Shown: positions 1 to 9,540, numbered from the stretch's first letter. The stretch is 64,000 nucleotides of DNA from an uncultured Pelagibacteraceae bacterium (GCA_902571135.1 CACGAU010000001.1:62001-126000); one strand, 5' to 3'. Program-made: numbers and translations. The notes: a model not told the origin generated them from the letters alone.

Positions 1-383
1 ACGATTACTTCTGTATCTGTCTGTGATTTAAATTTGTGACCTTTGTTAATTAAATGTTTTTTTAATATTGTAGAATTTTCAATAATTCCATTGTGAACTA
101 CTGACACATTATGAGAGGAATGAGGATGGGCATTTAAACTATTTGGAATTCCATGAGTAGCCCATCTTACATGCCCAATACCAATATTTCCTCTTAAGTT
201 TTTTAAATCAAAATTATTTTCTAAATTATCAACTCTACCTTCTGATTTAACTTCGTTAATTTCTCCATCTGAAAGTGTAGCTACACCTGCTGAGTCATAT
301 CCTCTGTACTCTAATTTTTTTAATGAATTAATTATATTTGCAGAAACAGGTTTGTTGCTTGATATTCCAATAATTCCACACAT
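1..383 (-). CDS. glmS: Glutamine--fructose-6-phosphate aminotransferase (GlmS), N-terminal part, cut by window edge
   Basis: This is the first ~127 residues of GlmS, which transfers the amide nitrogen of glutamine to fructose-6-phosphate to start amino-sugar (peptidoglycan, LPS) synthesis in the cytoplasm. Translating the complement from 383 gives MCGIIGIS, so the class II glutamine amidotransferase nucleophile Cys2 is present, followed by the family motifs YRGYDSAGVA, GHVRWATHG and HNGIIEN. The sugar-isomerase domains lie beyond the left edge. It starts 3 bp after the stop of the GlmU acetyltransferase gene on the same strand, so the two are almost certainly co-transcribed, as glmU-glmS is in many bacteria. 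Confidence 0.95.
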   Translation of the reverse strand, partial: MCGIIGISSNKPVSANIINSLKKLEYRGYDSAGVATLSDGEINEVKSEGRVDNLENNFDLKNLRGNIGIGHVRWATHGIPNSLNAHPHSSHNVSVVHNGIIENSTILKKHLINKGHKFKSQTDTEVI

Positions 384-386
384 AAA

Positions 387-998
387 TTATTTTTTCTTTC
401 TTTTGTAATTTTTAACTTCTAATTGTGGCGATCTTGTTAGTGCTAAAGATTTTTTATTAACGTTCTTTGTAATTATTGATCCAGCTCCAACAATACTATC
501 TTCATTTATAGTAATTGGAGCAACTAAAGAAGAGTTTGAGCCTATAAATACTTTGTCTTTAATTTTTGTCTTATTTTTATTTACTCCATCATAATTACAA
601 GTAATTGTGCCTGCTCCAATGTTTACTGATTTTCCTATTTGAGCATCTCCAACATAAGATAAATGATTTACTTTAGATTTATTTCCTAAAGTACTTTTTT
701 TAATCTCTACAAAATTACCTACTTTAGATCCTTCTTTTAAAATTGTATTAGGTCTTATTCTGGCATAAGGACCAATCTCAACTTTATTTTCAATTTTACA
801 AGATTCTAAATGTGAAAAAGATTTTATAATTACGTTATTCCCAATTTTAACCTTAGATCCAATAACAACATAAGGTTCTATAGTAACATTCTTTCCAATC
901 TTAGTATCTTTTGAAAAAAAAATAGTTTCGGGACCTATCATCTTTACGCCTGACTTTATAAATTTTTCTCTAAGTTTTTTTTGATTTAAAACTTCCAT
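387..998 (-). CDS. glmU: Stand-alone GlmU acetyltransferase domain (uridyltransferase half missing)
   Basis: The 203 residues match only the left-handed beta-helix, C-terminal half of GlmU (full length about 450), which acetylates glucosamine-1-phosphate. Hexapeptide repeats run from about residue 30 to 185. The acetyltransferase active-site stretches are intact: ARIRP (79-83), EIKK (98-101), NHLSYVGD (111-118) and TCNYDG (133-138). The first ~25 residues correspond to the linker helix before the helix domain. The N-terminal Rossmann uridyltransferase is absent, and there is no room for it: 69 bp upstream the divergent gph gene begins. Either a separate pyrophosphorylase makes UDP-GlcNAc, or another nucleotidyltransferase has taken over. 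Very A/K-rich C-terminus. Function of the retained domain is well supported. Confidence 0.88.
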   Translation of the reverse strand: MEVLNQKKLREKFIKSGVKMIGPETIFFSKDTKIGKNVTIEPYVVIGSKVKIGNNVIIKSFSHLESCKIENKVEIGPYARIRPNTILKEGSKVGNFVEIKKSTLGNKSKVNHLSYVGDAQIGKSVNIGAGTITCNYDGVNKNKTKIKDKVFIGSNSSLVAPITINEDSIVGAGSIITKNVNKKSLALTRSPQLEVKNYKRKKK

Positions 999-1067
999 TT
1001 AGATTTGATTTACATTAAGTATATATATTGATTAATTCACAATTTATTTCTTTAAAATACTTTTAAA

Positions 1068-1748
1068 ATGAAACAAAAATTTACAGTTTTATTCGATTTA
1101 GATGGTACATTGGTAGATACAGCACCTGATCTAATGCTAGCTCATAACCATGTTATGAGAAAATTTGGATATCCTACAAAATCTCTTGATGAACTTAAAA
1201 ATGCTGTCGGTCAAGGAGCTGGAGCAATGATTGGTAGATCTATATGGAGCCAGGCTAAAAAAGAATTAACTTCGATTAATGAGAAAATTAAAAATGAAAT
1301 GACAGATGAGTTTATTTCTTATTATGGAAATAATATTTTAAATGAAAGTACTCTTATGCCTGGTGTAAAAGATTTTTTAAATTGGTGTAAAAATGAAAAT
1401 ATATCTATGGCTGTATGCACGAATAAAACTGAACATCTTGCAGTAGATCTTCTAAAAAAAATTGGGATATATAATTACTTTGAGTATGTTGCTGGATATA
1501 ATACTTTTGATTATTGCAAACCTGATCCAAGACACATAACAACAATCATAGAAATCTTAGATGGTGATAGAAATAAATCAATTATGATTGGTGACAGTGA
1601 GTCTGATGCTAATGCTGCTAAAGCGGCAGGAATTCCGATGATTTTACTTGAAGATGGTTATACAGAAAAAAATACCAATGAAATTTATCATAATCACCTA
1701 GTAAAAGACTTTGTGGGCATTGAAAAAATTGTATCTCAATATCTTTAA
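1068..1748 (+). CDS. gph: Phosphoglycolate phosphatase, HAD superfamily
   Basis: A 226-residue HAD phosphatase. Motif I FDLDGTLVDT (9-18) supplies the nucleophile and acid aspartates, motif II is CTNKT, the conserved lysine sits in CKPDP, and motif IV is MIGDSESDANAA. The helical cap between motifs I and II (about residues 20-95) is of the Gph type (C1). Gph removes phosphate from 2-phosphoglycolate arising from DNA repair or photorespiration-like side reactions. In several alphaproteobacteria gph sits beside glmU-glmS, so its position supports the name. It is divergent from glmU with a 69-bp shared promoter region. Substrate is inferred from family and context; HAD enzymes are often promiscuous. 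Confidence 0.8.
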   Translation: MKQKFTVLFDLDGTLVDTAPDLMLAHNHVMRKFGYPTKSLDELKNAVGQGAGAMIGRSIWSQAKKELTSINEKIKNEMTDEFISYYGNNILNESTLMPGVKDFLNWCKNENISMAVCTNKTEHLAVDLLKKIGIYNYFEYVAGYNTFDYCKPDPRHITTIIEILDGDRNKSIMIGDSESDANAAKAAGIPMILLEDGYTEKNTNEIYHNHLVKDFVGIEKIVSQYL

Positions 1749-1791
1749 TATTGATTAATTTATTTTAACTATTAAAACAAAATCACAAATT

Positions 1792-1796
1792 AGGAG
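1792..1796 (+). promoter_or_regulatory. Shine-Dalgarno AGGAG fixing a TTG start for prpD
   Basis: AGGAG lies 5 nt before TTG at 1802. No ATG in frame exists near it, so TTG is taken as the start of prpD. Confidence 0.7.
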
Positions 1797-1801
1797 TTAT
1801 T

Positions 1802-3304
1802 TTGTTATTACATACAGTTAAAGTATATCCATCAAAAATTAATCTTCCAAAGAAGAAGCAGCTAGCATGGAAGATAGCTGAGATAGCAAGTGATAATGCT
1901 AAATTAAATAAAGAAGCTATTGAAATGGTTATCAATAGAATAATTGATAACGCTTCAGTTGCTATTGCTTCCTTAAATAGAAAGCCAGTAATCTCATCTA
2001 GAGAGATGGCATTAAAGCATTCTAGAAAAAATGGTGCTACTATATTTGGTGTAAACTCAAAATTAAAATTTGATTGTGAATGGGCAGCTTGGTCTAATGG
2101 AACCGCAGTTAGAGAATTAGATTTTCATGACACTTTTTTAGCTGCAGATTATAGTCATCCTGGTGATAACATACCTCCGCTTATAAGTGTTGCACAACAA
2201 AATAAAAAAAGTGGATTGGATTTACTAAGAGGAATAATTACTGCATACGAAGTTCAAGTAAATTTAGTTAAAGGAATTTGTTTACATAAGCATAAAGTTG
2301 ATCACATTGCTCATTTAGGACCTAGCGTAGCTGCTGGATTAGGAACAATGTTAAAATTAAATACTGAAACTATTTATCAGGCTGTTCAACAGGCACTACA
2401 TACAACAATTTCTACAAGACAATCAAGAAAAGGAGAAATTTCAAGTTGGAAAGCTTACGCTCCAGCGCATGCAGGTAAACTTGCTATCGAGGCTGTAGAT
2501 AGAGCTATGCGAGGTGAAGGAGCACCTAGTCCAATTTATGAGGGTGAAGATAGTGTTATAGCAAGAATACTAGATGGTAAAAAAGCTAAATACAAAGTCC
2601 CATTACCAAAAAAAGGTGAAAGTAAAAAAGCTATTTTAGAAACATATACAAAAGAATATTCTGCAGAATATCAATCACAAGCTTTAATAGATCTAGCTAA
2701 AAAGATAAAAACAAAAATTTCAAATTTAAAACTTATTAAAAAAATTGATATTTTTACAAGTCATCACACTCATTATGTAATTGGCACAGGTGCTAATGAT
2801 CCTCAAAAAATGGATCCTAATGCCAGTAGAGAAACATTGGATCATTCTATTATGTATATTTTTGCTGTAGCCCTGGAAGACGGAGATTGGCACCATGTTA
2901 AATCTTATACAAAAGCTAGAGCAAATAGAAAAAGTACCATTAAGATTTGGAAATCAATAAAAACATATGAAGATAAAAAATGGACTAAGAAATACCACGA
3001 TCCAAATCCAAAAAATAAAGCATTTGGAGCTAAAGTAGTTGTGACACTTAATAATGGAAAAAAAATAATAGAAGAACTAGATAGAGCGGACGCACATCCA
3101 TATGGTGCTAGACCATTTAAGAGAGAAAATTATATTAATAAATTTTTAACTTTAACTGATGGTATTTTAGATAGAAAAGAAAGTGACCGTTTTTTAAAAA
3201 CAGTCCAAAATTTAAGAAATTTGAAATCAGGTCAACTTGATAAATTGAATATTGAACTTAGAAAGAACAAATTAAAACAAAATAATAAAAAGGGAATTTT
3301 TTAA
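1802..3304 (+). CDS. prpD: 2-methylcitrate dehydratase, MmgE/PrpD family
   Basis: A 500-residue MmgE/PrpD-family protein, close to the usual ~480-490. PrpD dehydrates 2-methylcitrate to 2-methyl-cis-aconitate in the cytoplasm, the second step of propionyl-CoA oxidation by the methylcitrate cycle. Family-typical stretches include the HPGDN segment near residue 120, [11 protein letters not shown] near 170 and APAHAGKLA near 220. The start is TTG with a good ribosome-binding site. Its TAA overlaps the ATG of prpB by one base, and prpB in turn overlaps prpC, so the three form one operon. No prpR regulator, prpE ligase, acnD or prpF is next to it, so activation of propionate and regulation must be encoded elsewhere or be absent. 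Confidence 0.88.
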   Translation: MLLHTVKVYPSKINLPKKKQLAWKIAEIASDNAKLNKEAIEMVINRIIDNASVAIASLNRKPVISSREMALKHSRKNGATIFGVNSKLKFDCEWAAWSNGTAVRELDFHDTFLAADYSHPGDNIPPLISVAQQNKKSGLDLLRGIITAYEVQVNLVKGICLHKHKVDHIAHLGPSVAAGLGTMLKLNTETIYQAVQQALHTTISTRQSRKGEISSWKAYAPAHAGKLAIEAVDRAMRGEGAPSPIYEGEDSVIARILDGKKAKYKVPLPKKGESKKAILETYTKEYSAEYQSQALIDLAKKIKTKISNLKLIKKIDIFTSHHTHYVIGTGANDPQKMDPNASRETLDHSIMYIFAVALEDGDWHHVKSYTKARANRKSTIKIWKSIKTYEDKKWTKKYHDPNPKNKAFGAKVVVTLNNGKKIIEELDRADAHPYGARPFKRENYINKFLTLTDGILDRKESDRFLKTVQNLRNLKSGQLDKLNIELRKNKLKQNNKKGIF

Positions 3305-4200
3305 TGCACTTTGTGGAAAAAGAACCAAGTCAAAAGAGATTAGATTTTGACCAGAAATTAAAATCAAATAAAATATTACGAGTTCCTGGTGCATATAATC
3401 CATTGACAGCAAAATTAATTGAAGAAATTGGTTATGATGCAGTTTATGTATCTGGTGGAGTAATGGCTAATGACCTTGGTTTTCCAGATATTGGATTAAC
3501 TACACTACAAGATGTTAGCACAAGATCTTATCTAATTTCGAGAGTAACTAATCTTCCAACAATAGTTGATATTGATACAGGATTTAAATCATGTAAAGAA
3601 ACCATAGAAACCTTTGAGGAATTTGGAATAACAGGAGTTCATTTAGAGGATCAAATTGAAAGAAAAAGATGTGGGCATCTTGATAATAAAGAGCTTATTT
3701 CAACTGATGCAATGGTTAAAAAAATTAAAGAGTGTGTTTCTGCAAAAAAAGATCAAAACTTTAAAATTATTGCTCGTTCAGACGCTAAGAGTGTTGAAGG
3801 TATCGATAAAATGATTGAAAGATGCAAAGCCTATATTGATGCTGGTGCTGAAATAATTTTTCCAGAAGCACTTGAAGATAAAAAAGATTTTGAAAAAGTT
3901 CGTGAAAATTTATCCAGTTATTTATTAGCTAATATGACTGAATTTGGTAAGTCAAAATTATTTAATTACAAAGAGTTAGAAAATTTTGGATATAATATTG
4001 TTATTTATCCTGTAACAACACAAAGATTAGCAATGAAAAATGTCGAAGATGGATTAAGAGACATTTATGCAAATGGACATCAAAATAATATTATAGATAA
4101 AATGCAAACTAGAAAAAGACTCTACGAATTAGTAGATTATGAAAAATATAATTCATTAGATGAAAAAATTTATAATTTTAGTACGGAAGGACATGAATAA
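3304..4200 (+). CDS. prpB: Methylisocitrate lyase
   Basis: A 298-residue member of the isocitrate lyase/PEP mutase family. Visible motifs are the metal-binding DIDTGF near residue 97 and the catalytic KRCGHLDNKEL near residue 120, whose KRCGH form is the methylisocitrate/isocitrate lyase signature. PrpB splits 2-methylisocitrate into pyruvate and succinate and closes the methylcitrate cycle. Start ATG uses the last A of the prpD stop (TAATG), and its own stop overlaps prpC the same way, implying translational coupling. The alternative, another PEP-mutase-superfamily lyase, is unlikely between prpD and prpC. Confidence 0.9.
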   Translation: MHFVEKEPSQKRLDFDQKLKSNKILRVPGAYNPLTAKLIEEIGYDAVYVSGGVMANDLGFPDIGLTTLQDVSTRSYLISRVTNLPTIVDIDTGFKSCKETIETFEEFGITGVHLEDQIERKRCGHLDNKELISTDAMVKKIKECVSAKKDQNFKIIARSDAKSVEGIDKMIERCKAYIDAGAEIIFPEALEDKKDFEKVRENLSSYLLANMTEFGKSKLFNYKELENFGYNIVIYPVTTQRLAMKNVEDGLRDIYANGHQNNIIDKMQTRKRLYELVDYEKYNSLDEKIYNFSTEGHE

Positions 4201-5324
4201 TGAGTGATGATATTAAAAAAGGCTTACTTGGTATTGTTGTAGATGAAACAGAAGTTTCAAAGGTAATGCCAGAAATAAATTCTCTTACTTATAGAGGATA
4301 TGCAGCTCAAGATTTATGTGAATACTGTAGATTTGAAGAAGTTGCATATCTGATTCTTAATAAGGATCTTCCGAATACTATCCAACTAAGACAATTTGAA
4401 AAGGAAGAGAAAAATAATAGAGAGTTAACAAAAAATTTATATGAAATAATCAAACACATGCCAAAAAAATCTCATCCAATGGATGTTGCAAGAACAGCTG
4501 TAAGTGTGATGGGGTTAGAAGACAAAGAAACTACAGACTCTTCACCAGAGGCAAATATGAGAAAAGCTTTAAGAATTTTTGCAAAAACCCCAACAGCATT
4601 AGCAGCTTTTTATAGAATAAGAAAAGGAAAAAAAATTATAAAACCAAAAAAAACATTAACTTTTGCTGAAAATTTTTTCTATATGTGTTTTGGAAAAGTT
4701 CCTCAAAAAGAAATAGTTAAAGCTTTTGATGTATCATTAATTTTATATGCTGAACACAGTTTTAATGTTTCAACTTTTACAGCAAGAACCATTACTAGTA
4801 GTTTGTCTGATATTCATGGTGCAATCACAGGAGCTATTGCAAGTTTAAAAGGTCCACTGCATGGTGGAGCTAATGAGGAAGTAATGCATATGATGAATAA
4901 AATTAAAAAACCAGAAAATGCTCTAAAATGGATAAATAATGCTTTAAAGAATAAAGAAGTTGTAATGGGATTTGGTCACAGAGTTTACAAGTCAGGTGAT
5001 TCAAGAGTCCCAACTATGAGACAGTATTTTGGCAAAGTTGCTAAAATTAAAAAAGATAAAAAATTTGAAAAAATTTATGACATTGTAGAAAAAGTAATGA
5101 TTAAAGAAAAAAATATTTATCCAAATGTAGACTATCCTACTGGACCTACTTACCACTTAATGGGCTTTGATACTGATTTCTTTACACCTATTTTTGTTAT
5201 TTCAAGAATTACTGGATGGTCTGCTCATATCATGGAGCAACATGCTGCAAATAAACTTATCAGGCCTTTAGCAAGTTATAAAGGTAACAAGCATAGAAAA
5301 GTAATGCAATTAAACCAACGATAA
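4200..5324 (+). CDS. prpC: 2-methylcitrate synthase
   Basis: A 374-residue citrate-synthase-fold enzyme; the short length and context fit 2-methylcitrate synthase, which joins propionyl-CoA and oxaloacetate. Catalytic elements are all present: HGGANEEVM (first His), GFGHRVYKSGDSR (second His and substrate arginines) and PNVDYPTG (catalytic Asp). It is the last gene of the prpDBC operon and begins in a TAATG overlap with prpB. It ends 1 bp before the stop of a convergent methyltransferase gene; no terminator hairpin is visible. Some enzymes of this group also accept acetyl-CoA, so residual citrate synthase activity is possible. Confidence 0.9.
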   Translation: MSDDIKKGLLGIVVDETEVSKVMPEINSLTYRGYAAQDLCEYCRFEEVAYLILNKDLPNTIQLRQFEKEEKNNRELTKNLYEIIKHMPKKSHPMDVARTAVSVMGLEDKETTDSSPEANMRKALRIFAKTPTALAAFYRIRKGKKIIKPKKTLTFAENFFYMCFGKVPQKEIVKAFDVSLILYAEHSFNVSTFTARTITSSLSDIHGAITGAIASLKGPLHGGANEEVMHMMNKIKKPENALKWINNALKNKEVVMGFGHRVYKSGDSRVPTMRQYFGKVAKIKKDKKFEKIYDIVEKVMIKEKNIYPNVDYPTGPTYHLMGFDTDFFTPIFVISRITGWSAHIMEQHAANKLIRPLASYKGNKHRKVMQLNQR

Positions 5325-5325
5325 A

Positions 5326-5955
5326 TTAATTTTTTTCTATTTTAGCAAATCTATTATTGCATATTATTGAGCACTTTAATCCATGCTTTAAAGAGAACTC
5401 GTCTATAGCTTTCTTTACACCAGGCGCATATGATAAATCATAATCATCACAAAGGACAGTTCCACCATTTTCAATAACATCTATACAATTATTTAAATCA
5501 TTTTTAACAGTAAAATAATCATGTCCACCATCAAGAAATACAAAATCTATTTTTGACATATCAATTTTCTTTAAAACTTTATTTGAATTACCTTTTATTA
5601 AATGAATATTTTCTTTAAACTTATTCAAAAGATTTTTTACTGCATCTAAACTATATGGGTCTTGTCTTTTTATATATTTAAAAAATATAGTTTTTAAAGG
5701 ATTTGAAAATTCTGTATTTGGTATTATTTCATTTTTATTTTCACTTGATTTTTCAAATAAATCTAAACCTATGTATCTAAAATCTGATCCATGAATTTTA
5801 AACAAAAGCTCACACACATTCCTAGCTGTTACTCCATGAAAAACACCTATCTCAAGGAAAATTTTAGGTTTTTTTTGTAATATTTCATTTAAAAAGAAAT
5901 TTCCAACACCTTTTTGTTTTAAGCTAGTTTTTCTAAAATATTTTTTATAATTCAA
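5326..5955 (-). CDS. Class I SAM-dependent methyltransferase-like protein
   Basis: A 209-residue protein with a class I methyltransferase (Methyltransf_24 / cephalosporin-hydroxylase-like) fold. The SAM-binding glycine-poor motif I is IFLEIGVFHGVTARN (about residues 33-47), motif II acidic turn is YIGLDLFE, and the post-II strand is KIDFVFLDGGHDYFTVKNDL, which includes a possible metal-binding Asp-His pair. Proteins of this type often modify sugars or are found near polysaccharide genes; the substrate here is unknown. It is the last gene of a leftward run after nrdAB and the lipoprotein, but a 62-bp gap separates it from them. Confidence 0.7.
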   Translation of the reverse strand: MNYKKYFRKTSLKQKGVGNFFLNEILQKKPKIFLEIGVFHGVTARNVCELLFKIHGSDFRYIGLDLFEKSSENKNEIIPNTEFSNPLKTIFFKYIKRQDPYSLDAVKNLLNKFKENIHLIKGNSNKVLKKIDMSKIDFVFLDGGHDYFTVKNDLNNCIDVIENGGTVLCDDYDLSYAPGVKKAIDEFSLKHGLKCSIICNNRFAKIEKN

Positions 5956-6017
5956 GATTTAATATAAATAAAATTGTTGGCGTTTATCTTTTCAAATTTG
6001 GCATAAGTTTAAATTTC

Positions 6018-6593
6018 CTAGTCTTGTTGCCAATCTTTTATATCTAGGTACTGGTCGTTAATATAGTCACTCACTTTATCCTCAAATTCCTCAGCATATG
6101 GGGATACAGATATTAATACCTCGCTGCTATTAAATCTTTTTTCACTAACACTTATTATAATTACTCTATTGTTTGCTCCCAAATAATTTAGAAGACTAGT
6201 TTCGCCTCTAATTGTTGTTTGTTCTTTCCAGCCAAAGTTTTCAATATTATTTACATAAAAATTAAATACTGCTGGTTTAGGCTCTGGAACTTCAAGAACA
6301 ATTTGACCACTCCAAGTTTTCCCTTCACCTAAAATTAAACTTTTTTCAACATCTATTTTTGAAAGTTTAACAAATGGAATATCTTTTATTCTTAATAATG
6401 TAGCATCCTCAACATTTTCCATATCACCAGATAAATTTAAATTTCCTTGGTTACATCCTGAGAATACAATAAAGATTACTCCTCCCATCAGGTATGCTAA
6501 AGATTTGCTCCTAAATTTATTAAAAATTTTGATAAAAAATAAATACGTATCTAAAAAAAACAACTTAATTAATAAATACTTATATACTCTCAT
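6018..6593 (-). CDS. Putative lipoprotein of unknown function
   Basis: I do not recognise the family. The frame holds 191 residues; residues 30-47 look like a lipoprotein signal (basic KFRSKS, hydrophobic stretch, lipobox VFSGC with the Cys at about residue 47). That places the usual start later than the first Met. A start at the internal ATG (Met36) gives a very short n-region, so the true start is uncertain. The mature part (about 145 residues) is mixed alpha/beta with no obvious catalytic motif. It follows nrdB by 8 bp on the same strand and so is probably transcribed with nrdAB, though a role in nucleotide metabolism is not implied. Confidence 0.55.
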   Translation of the reverse strand: MRVYKYLLIKLFFLDTYLFFIKIFNKFRSKSLAYLMGGVIFIVFSGCNQGNLNLSGDMENVEDATLLRIKDIPFVKLSKIDVEKSLILGEGKTWSGQIVLEVPEPKPAVFNFYVNNIENFGWKEQTTIRGETSLLNYLGANNRVIIISVSEKRFNSSEVLISVSPYAEEFEDKVSDYINDQYLDIKDWQQD

Positions 6594-6601
6594 ACTTTCT
6601 T

Positions 6602-7609
6602 TTAACTAAATGCTTCTGCCCAAGTACCTTGAGTTGATGCTTTAGAATATTCTGTTGCTCGACCTTCAAAGAAATTCATATGCTCAACCGCGTTAAGCAT
6701 TGTGTCAAGCCAAGTTAATGGATTTTTTTGAACGTCATAAATTGGTTCTAATCCTAATTGAATAAGTCGTCTATTCGCAATGAACCTAATATAATCTTTA
6801 ACTTCTTGAGCAGTTAAACCTTCCATTGGACCCATTTCAAAAGCTAAATCTATAAAAGCATCCTCATGCTCAACAATTATTCTACAAGCTTCATAAAGTT
6901 CTTTTTTAAGTTTAGGTGTCCAGATTTCAGGATTTTCTTTTATAAACTCCTTAAAAATTCTGATCATAGAATTACAATGAAGTGTTTCATCTCTTACAGA
7001 CCAAGTAACTATCTGCCCCATTCCTTTCATTTTATTGTGCCTTGGAAAATTTAATAAAATAGCAAAACTTGCAAACAACTGTAACCCTTCTGTAAATGCA
7101 CTAAACACTGCAACTGTTTTTGCAATATCCTCTTTAGAATTTACATTGAAACCCTGCATGTAATCATACTTGTCTTTCATCTCTTTATATTTCATGAAAG
7201 CTGAGTATTCTGATTCAGGCATACCAATTGTATCTAAAAGATGAGAATAAGCAGCTACATGGACTGTTTCCATAGCAGCAAATGCTGTCATCATCATTAA
7301 TACCTCTGTTGGTTTAAATACAGTTGTGTAATGTCTTAAATAACAATTATTAACTTCTACATCTGCTTGAGTAAAAAATCTAAAAATTTGAGTTAATAAA
7401 TTTTTTTCTGGTTGAGATAAATTCTTTTGCCAATCTCTAACATCGTCTCCTAAAGGAACTTCTTCTGGTAACCAATGGATTCTTTGTTGAGTTAACCATG
7501 CATCATAACACCATGGATATCTAAAAGGTTTGTACACCGGGTTTTCTACTAGTAGACCCATCTTTTTTGGTTGAATAATCTCTTTATTAATTTTTTCTGC
7601 TACTGACAT
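6602..7609 (-). CDS. nrdB: Ribonucleotide reductase class I, beta subunit
   Basis: The radical-generating subunit of aerobic ribonucleotide reductase. From ATG at 7609 it is 335 residues. The diiron ligands and tyrosyl radical site are conserved: Asp83, Glu114, His117, Tyr121 (ETVHVAAYSH), then Glu in AFTEGLQLF and Glu/His in RDETLHCNSM. The C-terminus (TQGTWAEAFS) is the tail that docks into NrdA. A GTG at 7618 is in frame, but a GAGGAG ribosome-binding site 8 nt before ATG 7609 favours the latter. It overlaps the end of nrdA by 10 nt, so the subunits are translationally coupled. Confidence 0.95.
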   Translation of the reverse strand: MSVAEKINKEIIQPKKMGLLVENPVYKPFRYPWCYDAWLTQQRIHWLPEEVPLGDDVRDWQKNLSQPEKNLLTQIFRFFTQADVEVNNCYLRHYTTVFKPTEVLMMMTAFAAMETVHVAAYSHLLDTIGMPESEYSAFMKYKEMKDKYDYMQGFNVNSKEDIAKTVAVFSAFTEGLQLFASFAILLNFPRHNKMKGMGQIVTWSVRDETLHCNSMIRIFKEFIKENPEIWTPKLKKELYEACRIIVEHEDAFIDLAFEMGPMEGLTAQEVKDYIRFIANRRLIQLGLEPIYDVQKNPLTWLDTMLNAVEHMNFFEGRATEYSKASTQGTWAEAFS

Positions 7610-9540
7610 GATAAACACTCCTCGTACTCTGGCTGCTCGTTAGATTGTTGATTTTTAGATTTGTAAACATTTGCTGTAATATCAGTTGATTTAGCATCAT
7701 TGATATTTTCAGCTCTCTGAATTGATTTTGATCTACAGTAATAAAGACTTTTTAAGCCTTTCTTCCATGCATCAAAATGAATTTTGTGTAATTCTTTTTT
7801 ATGAACATCTGCTGGTAAAAATAAATTTACTGATTGAGCTTGCGAAATATAAGGTGTTCTATCACCACTTAATTCGATTATCCAATTTTGGTTAAGCTCA
7901 AATGCTGTTTTAAATACATCTTTTTCTAAATCAGTTAAGAAATCTAGATGGTTAACAGATCCTTGATTAGTAGTAATTGTGGACCATGTTTCATCATCGT
8001 TTTTACCATGATTTTGTAATATTTCTTCCAAATATCTATTTCTAACATTGAAAGATCCTGACAAAGTTTTGTGGGTATAACTATTCGCTGCAATAGGTTC
8101 TACTCCTGGAGATGCTCCACCACAAATAATTGAAATAGAAGCTGTTGGAGCTATTGCTGTCTTGTTAGAAAATCTTTCTTTGTAACCATACTCAGCTGCA
8201 TCTGGACAAGCACCTCTCTCTTCAGCCAAATCTTTAGACGCTTGATTTACTTTTTCATCTATATTTTTAAATATTTTTTTATTCCATGATTTTGCCATCA
8301 CTGACTCAAGTGGAATTCTATTTTTTTGTAAGAATGAATGAAAGCCCATTACACCTAAACCAACGCTTCTTTCTCTTTCAGCTGAATATTTTGCATCTTT
8401 AAACTGATCAGGTGCTTTATTAATGAAATCTGACAAGACGTTATCCAAAAATCTCATCACATCATTAATCATATCTGGATCATCTTTCCACTCATCATAC
8501 TTTTCTAAATTTAAAGAAGATAAACAACATACAGCTGTTCTGTCTCTTCCATCTTTATCGATTCCAGTTGGCAAAGTTATTTCACTACACAGGTTGGAGG
8601 TTTTAACTGTAAGATTTGCTAACTTATGGTGCTGTGGAATTTGTCTATTAACAGTATCAATATAAATAATATACGGTTCGCCTGTTTCAATCCTTGCAGT
8701 TAATAATCTTATCCATAAATTTCTTGCTGAAATAGTTTGTTGTATAGTTCCGTCAGCAGGACTTTTTAATGCCCACTGCTCATCGGTTTCAACTGCTCTC
8801 ATAAATGCATCAGATACTAAAACACCATGATGTAAATTTAATGCTTTTCTATTTGGGTCTCCTCCCGTAGGTCTTCTCATCTCTATAAACTCTTCGATCT
8901 CTGGATGATCAATTGGAAGATAACAAGCTGCTGATCCTCTTCTCAATGAACCTTGGCTAATTGCCATCGTTAAAGAGTCCATAACTTTAATAAACGGAAT
9001 TATTCCCGAGGTCTTTCCAACTTTTCCAATTTTCTCTCCAATAGATCTTAAGTTGCCCCAATAACTTCCGATACCACCACCTTTAGCAGCAAGCCAAACA
9101 TTCTCACTCCAAAGATCTAAAATTCCACCCAAGCTGTCTGAAGCTTCATTTAAAAAACATGAAATTGGCAAACCTCTTTTTGTTCCACCATTTGATAAAA
9201 CTGGTGTTGCAGGCATAAACCAAAGGTTACTGATATAGTTATAAATTCTTTGTGCATGTAAATTATCATCTGAGTATGTGCTGGCCACTCTTGCAAATAA
9301 GTCTTGATAGGATTCATTTGGACCAAGATATCTATCTTTCAAAGTTGCTTTTCCAAAATCTGTTAAGTTTGAGTCTTTTGATCTATCAATTTTAATTATG
9401 ATACCTTTATCGTTTTGAAAAAGTTCTGTTTCATTATTTAATGAAAAAAGATCTGGTCTATTACCTTTTGAAACTTCCTTAACTGTTGGGCTATATTCAG
9501 AGACAGCTTTTTTGAGTGCTTGTGAGAGAATCTTGTTCAT
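7600..9540 (-). CDS. nrdA: Ribonucleotide reductase class I, alpha (catalytic) subunit, short form
   Basis: Catalytic subunit that reduces ribonucleotides to deoxyribonucleotides with NrdB. The active-site cysteines appear in PISCFLNE, NLCSEI (thiyl radical Cys) and AVCCLSSLN, and the C-terminal redox pair in ECLSCQ. At 646 residues it is shorter than E. coli NrdA (761), and I see no ATP-cone motif at the N-terminus (residues 1-80 are a lysine/serine-rich lead into the barrel), so the usual dATP overall-activity switch may be lacking here. The promoter region (9541-9719) is shared divergently with a phosphohexomutase and holds a candidate NrdR box. Confidence 0.93.
   Translation of the reverse strand: MNKILSQALKKAVSEYSPTVKEVSKGNRPDLFSLNNETELFQNDKGIIIKIDRSKDSNLTDFGKATLKDRYLGPNESYQDLFARVASTYSDDNLHAQRIYNYISNLWFMPATPVLSNGGTKRGLPISCFLNEASDSLGGILDLWSENVWLAAKGGGIGSYWGNLRSIGEKIGKVGKTSGIIPFIKVMDSLTMAISQGSLRRGSAACYLPIDHPEIEEFIEMRRPTGGDPNRKALNLHHGVLVSDAFMRAVETDEQWALKSPADGTIQQTISARNLWIRLLTARIETGEPYIIYIDTVNRQIPQHHKLANLTVKTSNLCSEITLPTGIDKDGRDRTAVCCLSSLNLEKYDEWKDDPDMINDVMRFLDNVLSDFINKAPDQFKDAKYSAERERSVGLGVMGFHSFLQKNRIPLESVMAKSWNKKIFKNIDEKVNQASKDLAEERGACPDAAEYGYKERFSNKTAIAPTASISIICGGASPGVEPIAANSYTHKTLSGSFNVRNRYLEEILQNHGKNDDETWSTITTNQGSVNHLDFLTDLEKDVFKTAFELNQNWIIELSGDRTPYISQAQSVNLFLPADVHKKELHKIHFDAWKKGLKSLYYCRSKSIQRAENINDAKSTDITANVYKSKNQQSNEQPEYEECLSCQ

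Noticed and set aside
8423-8665. Plus-strand ORF inside nrdA and similar overlapping frames
   Set aside because: Antisense shadows of well-supported genes, with no ribosome-binding site or protein-like composition of their own; left out throughout.
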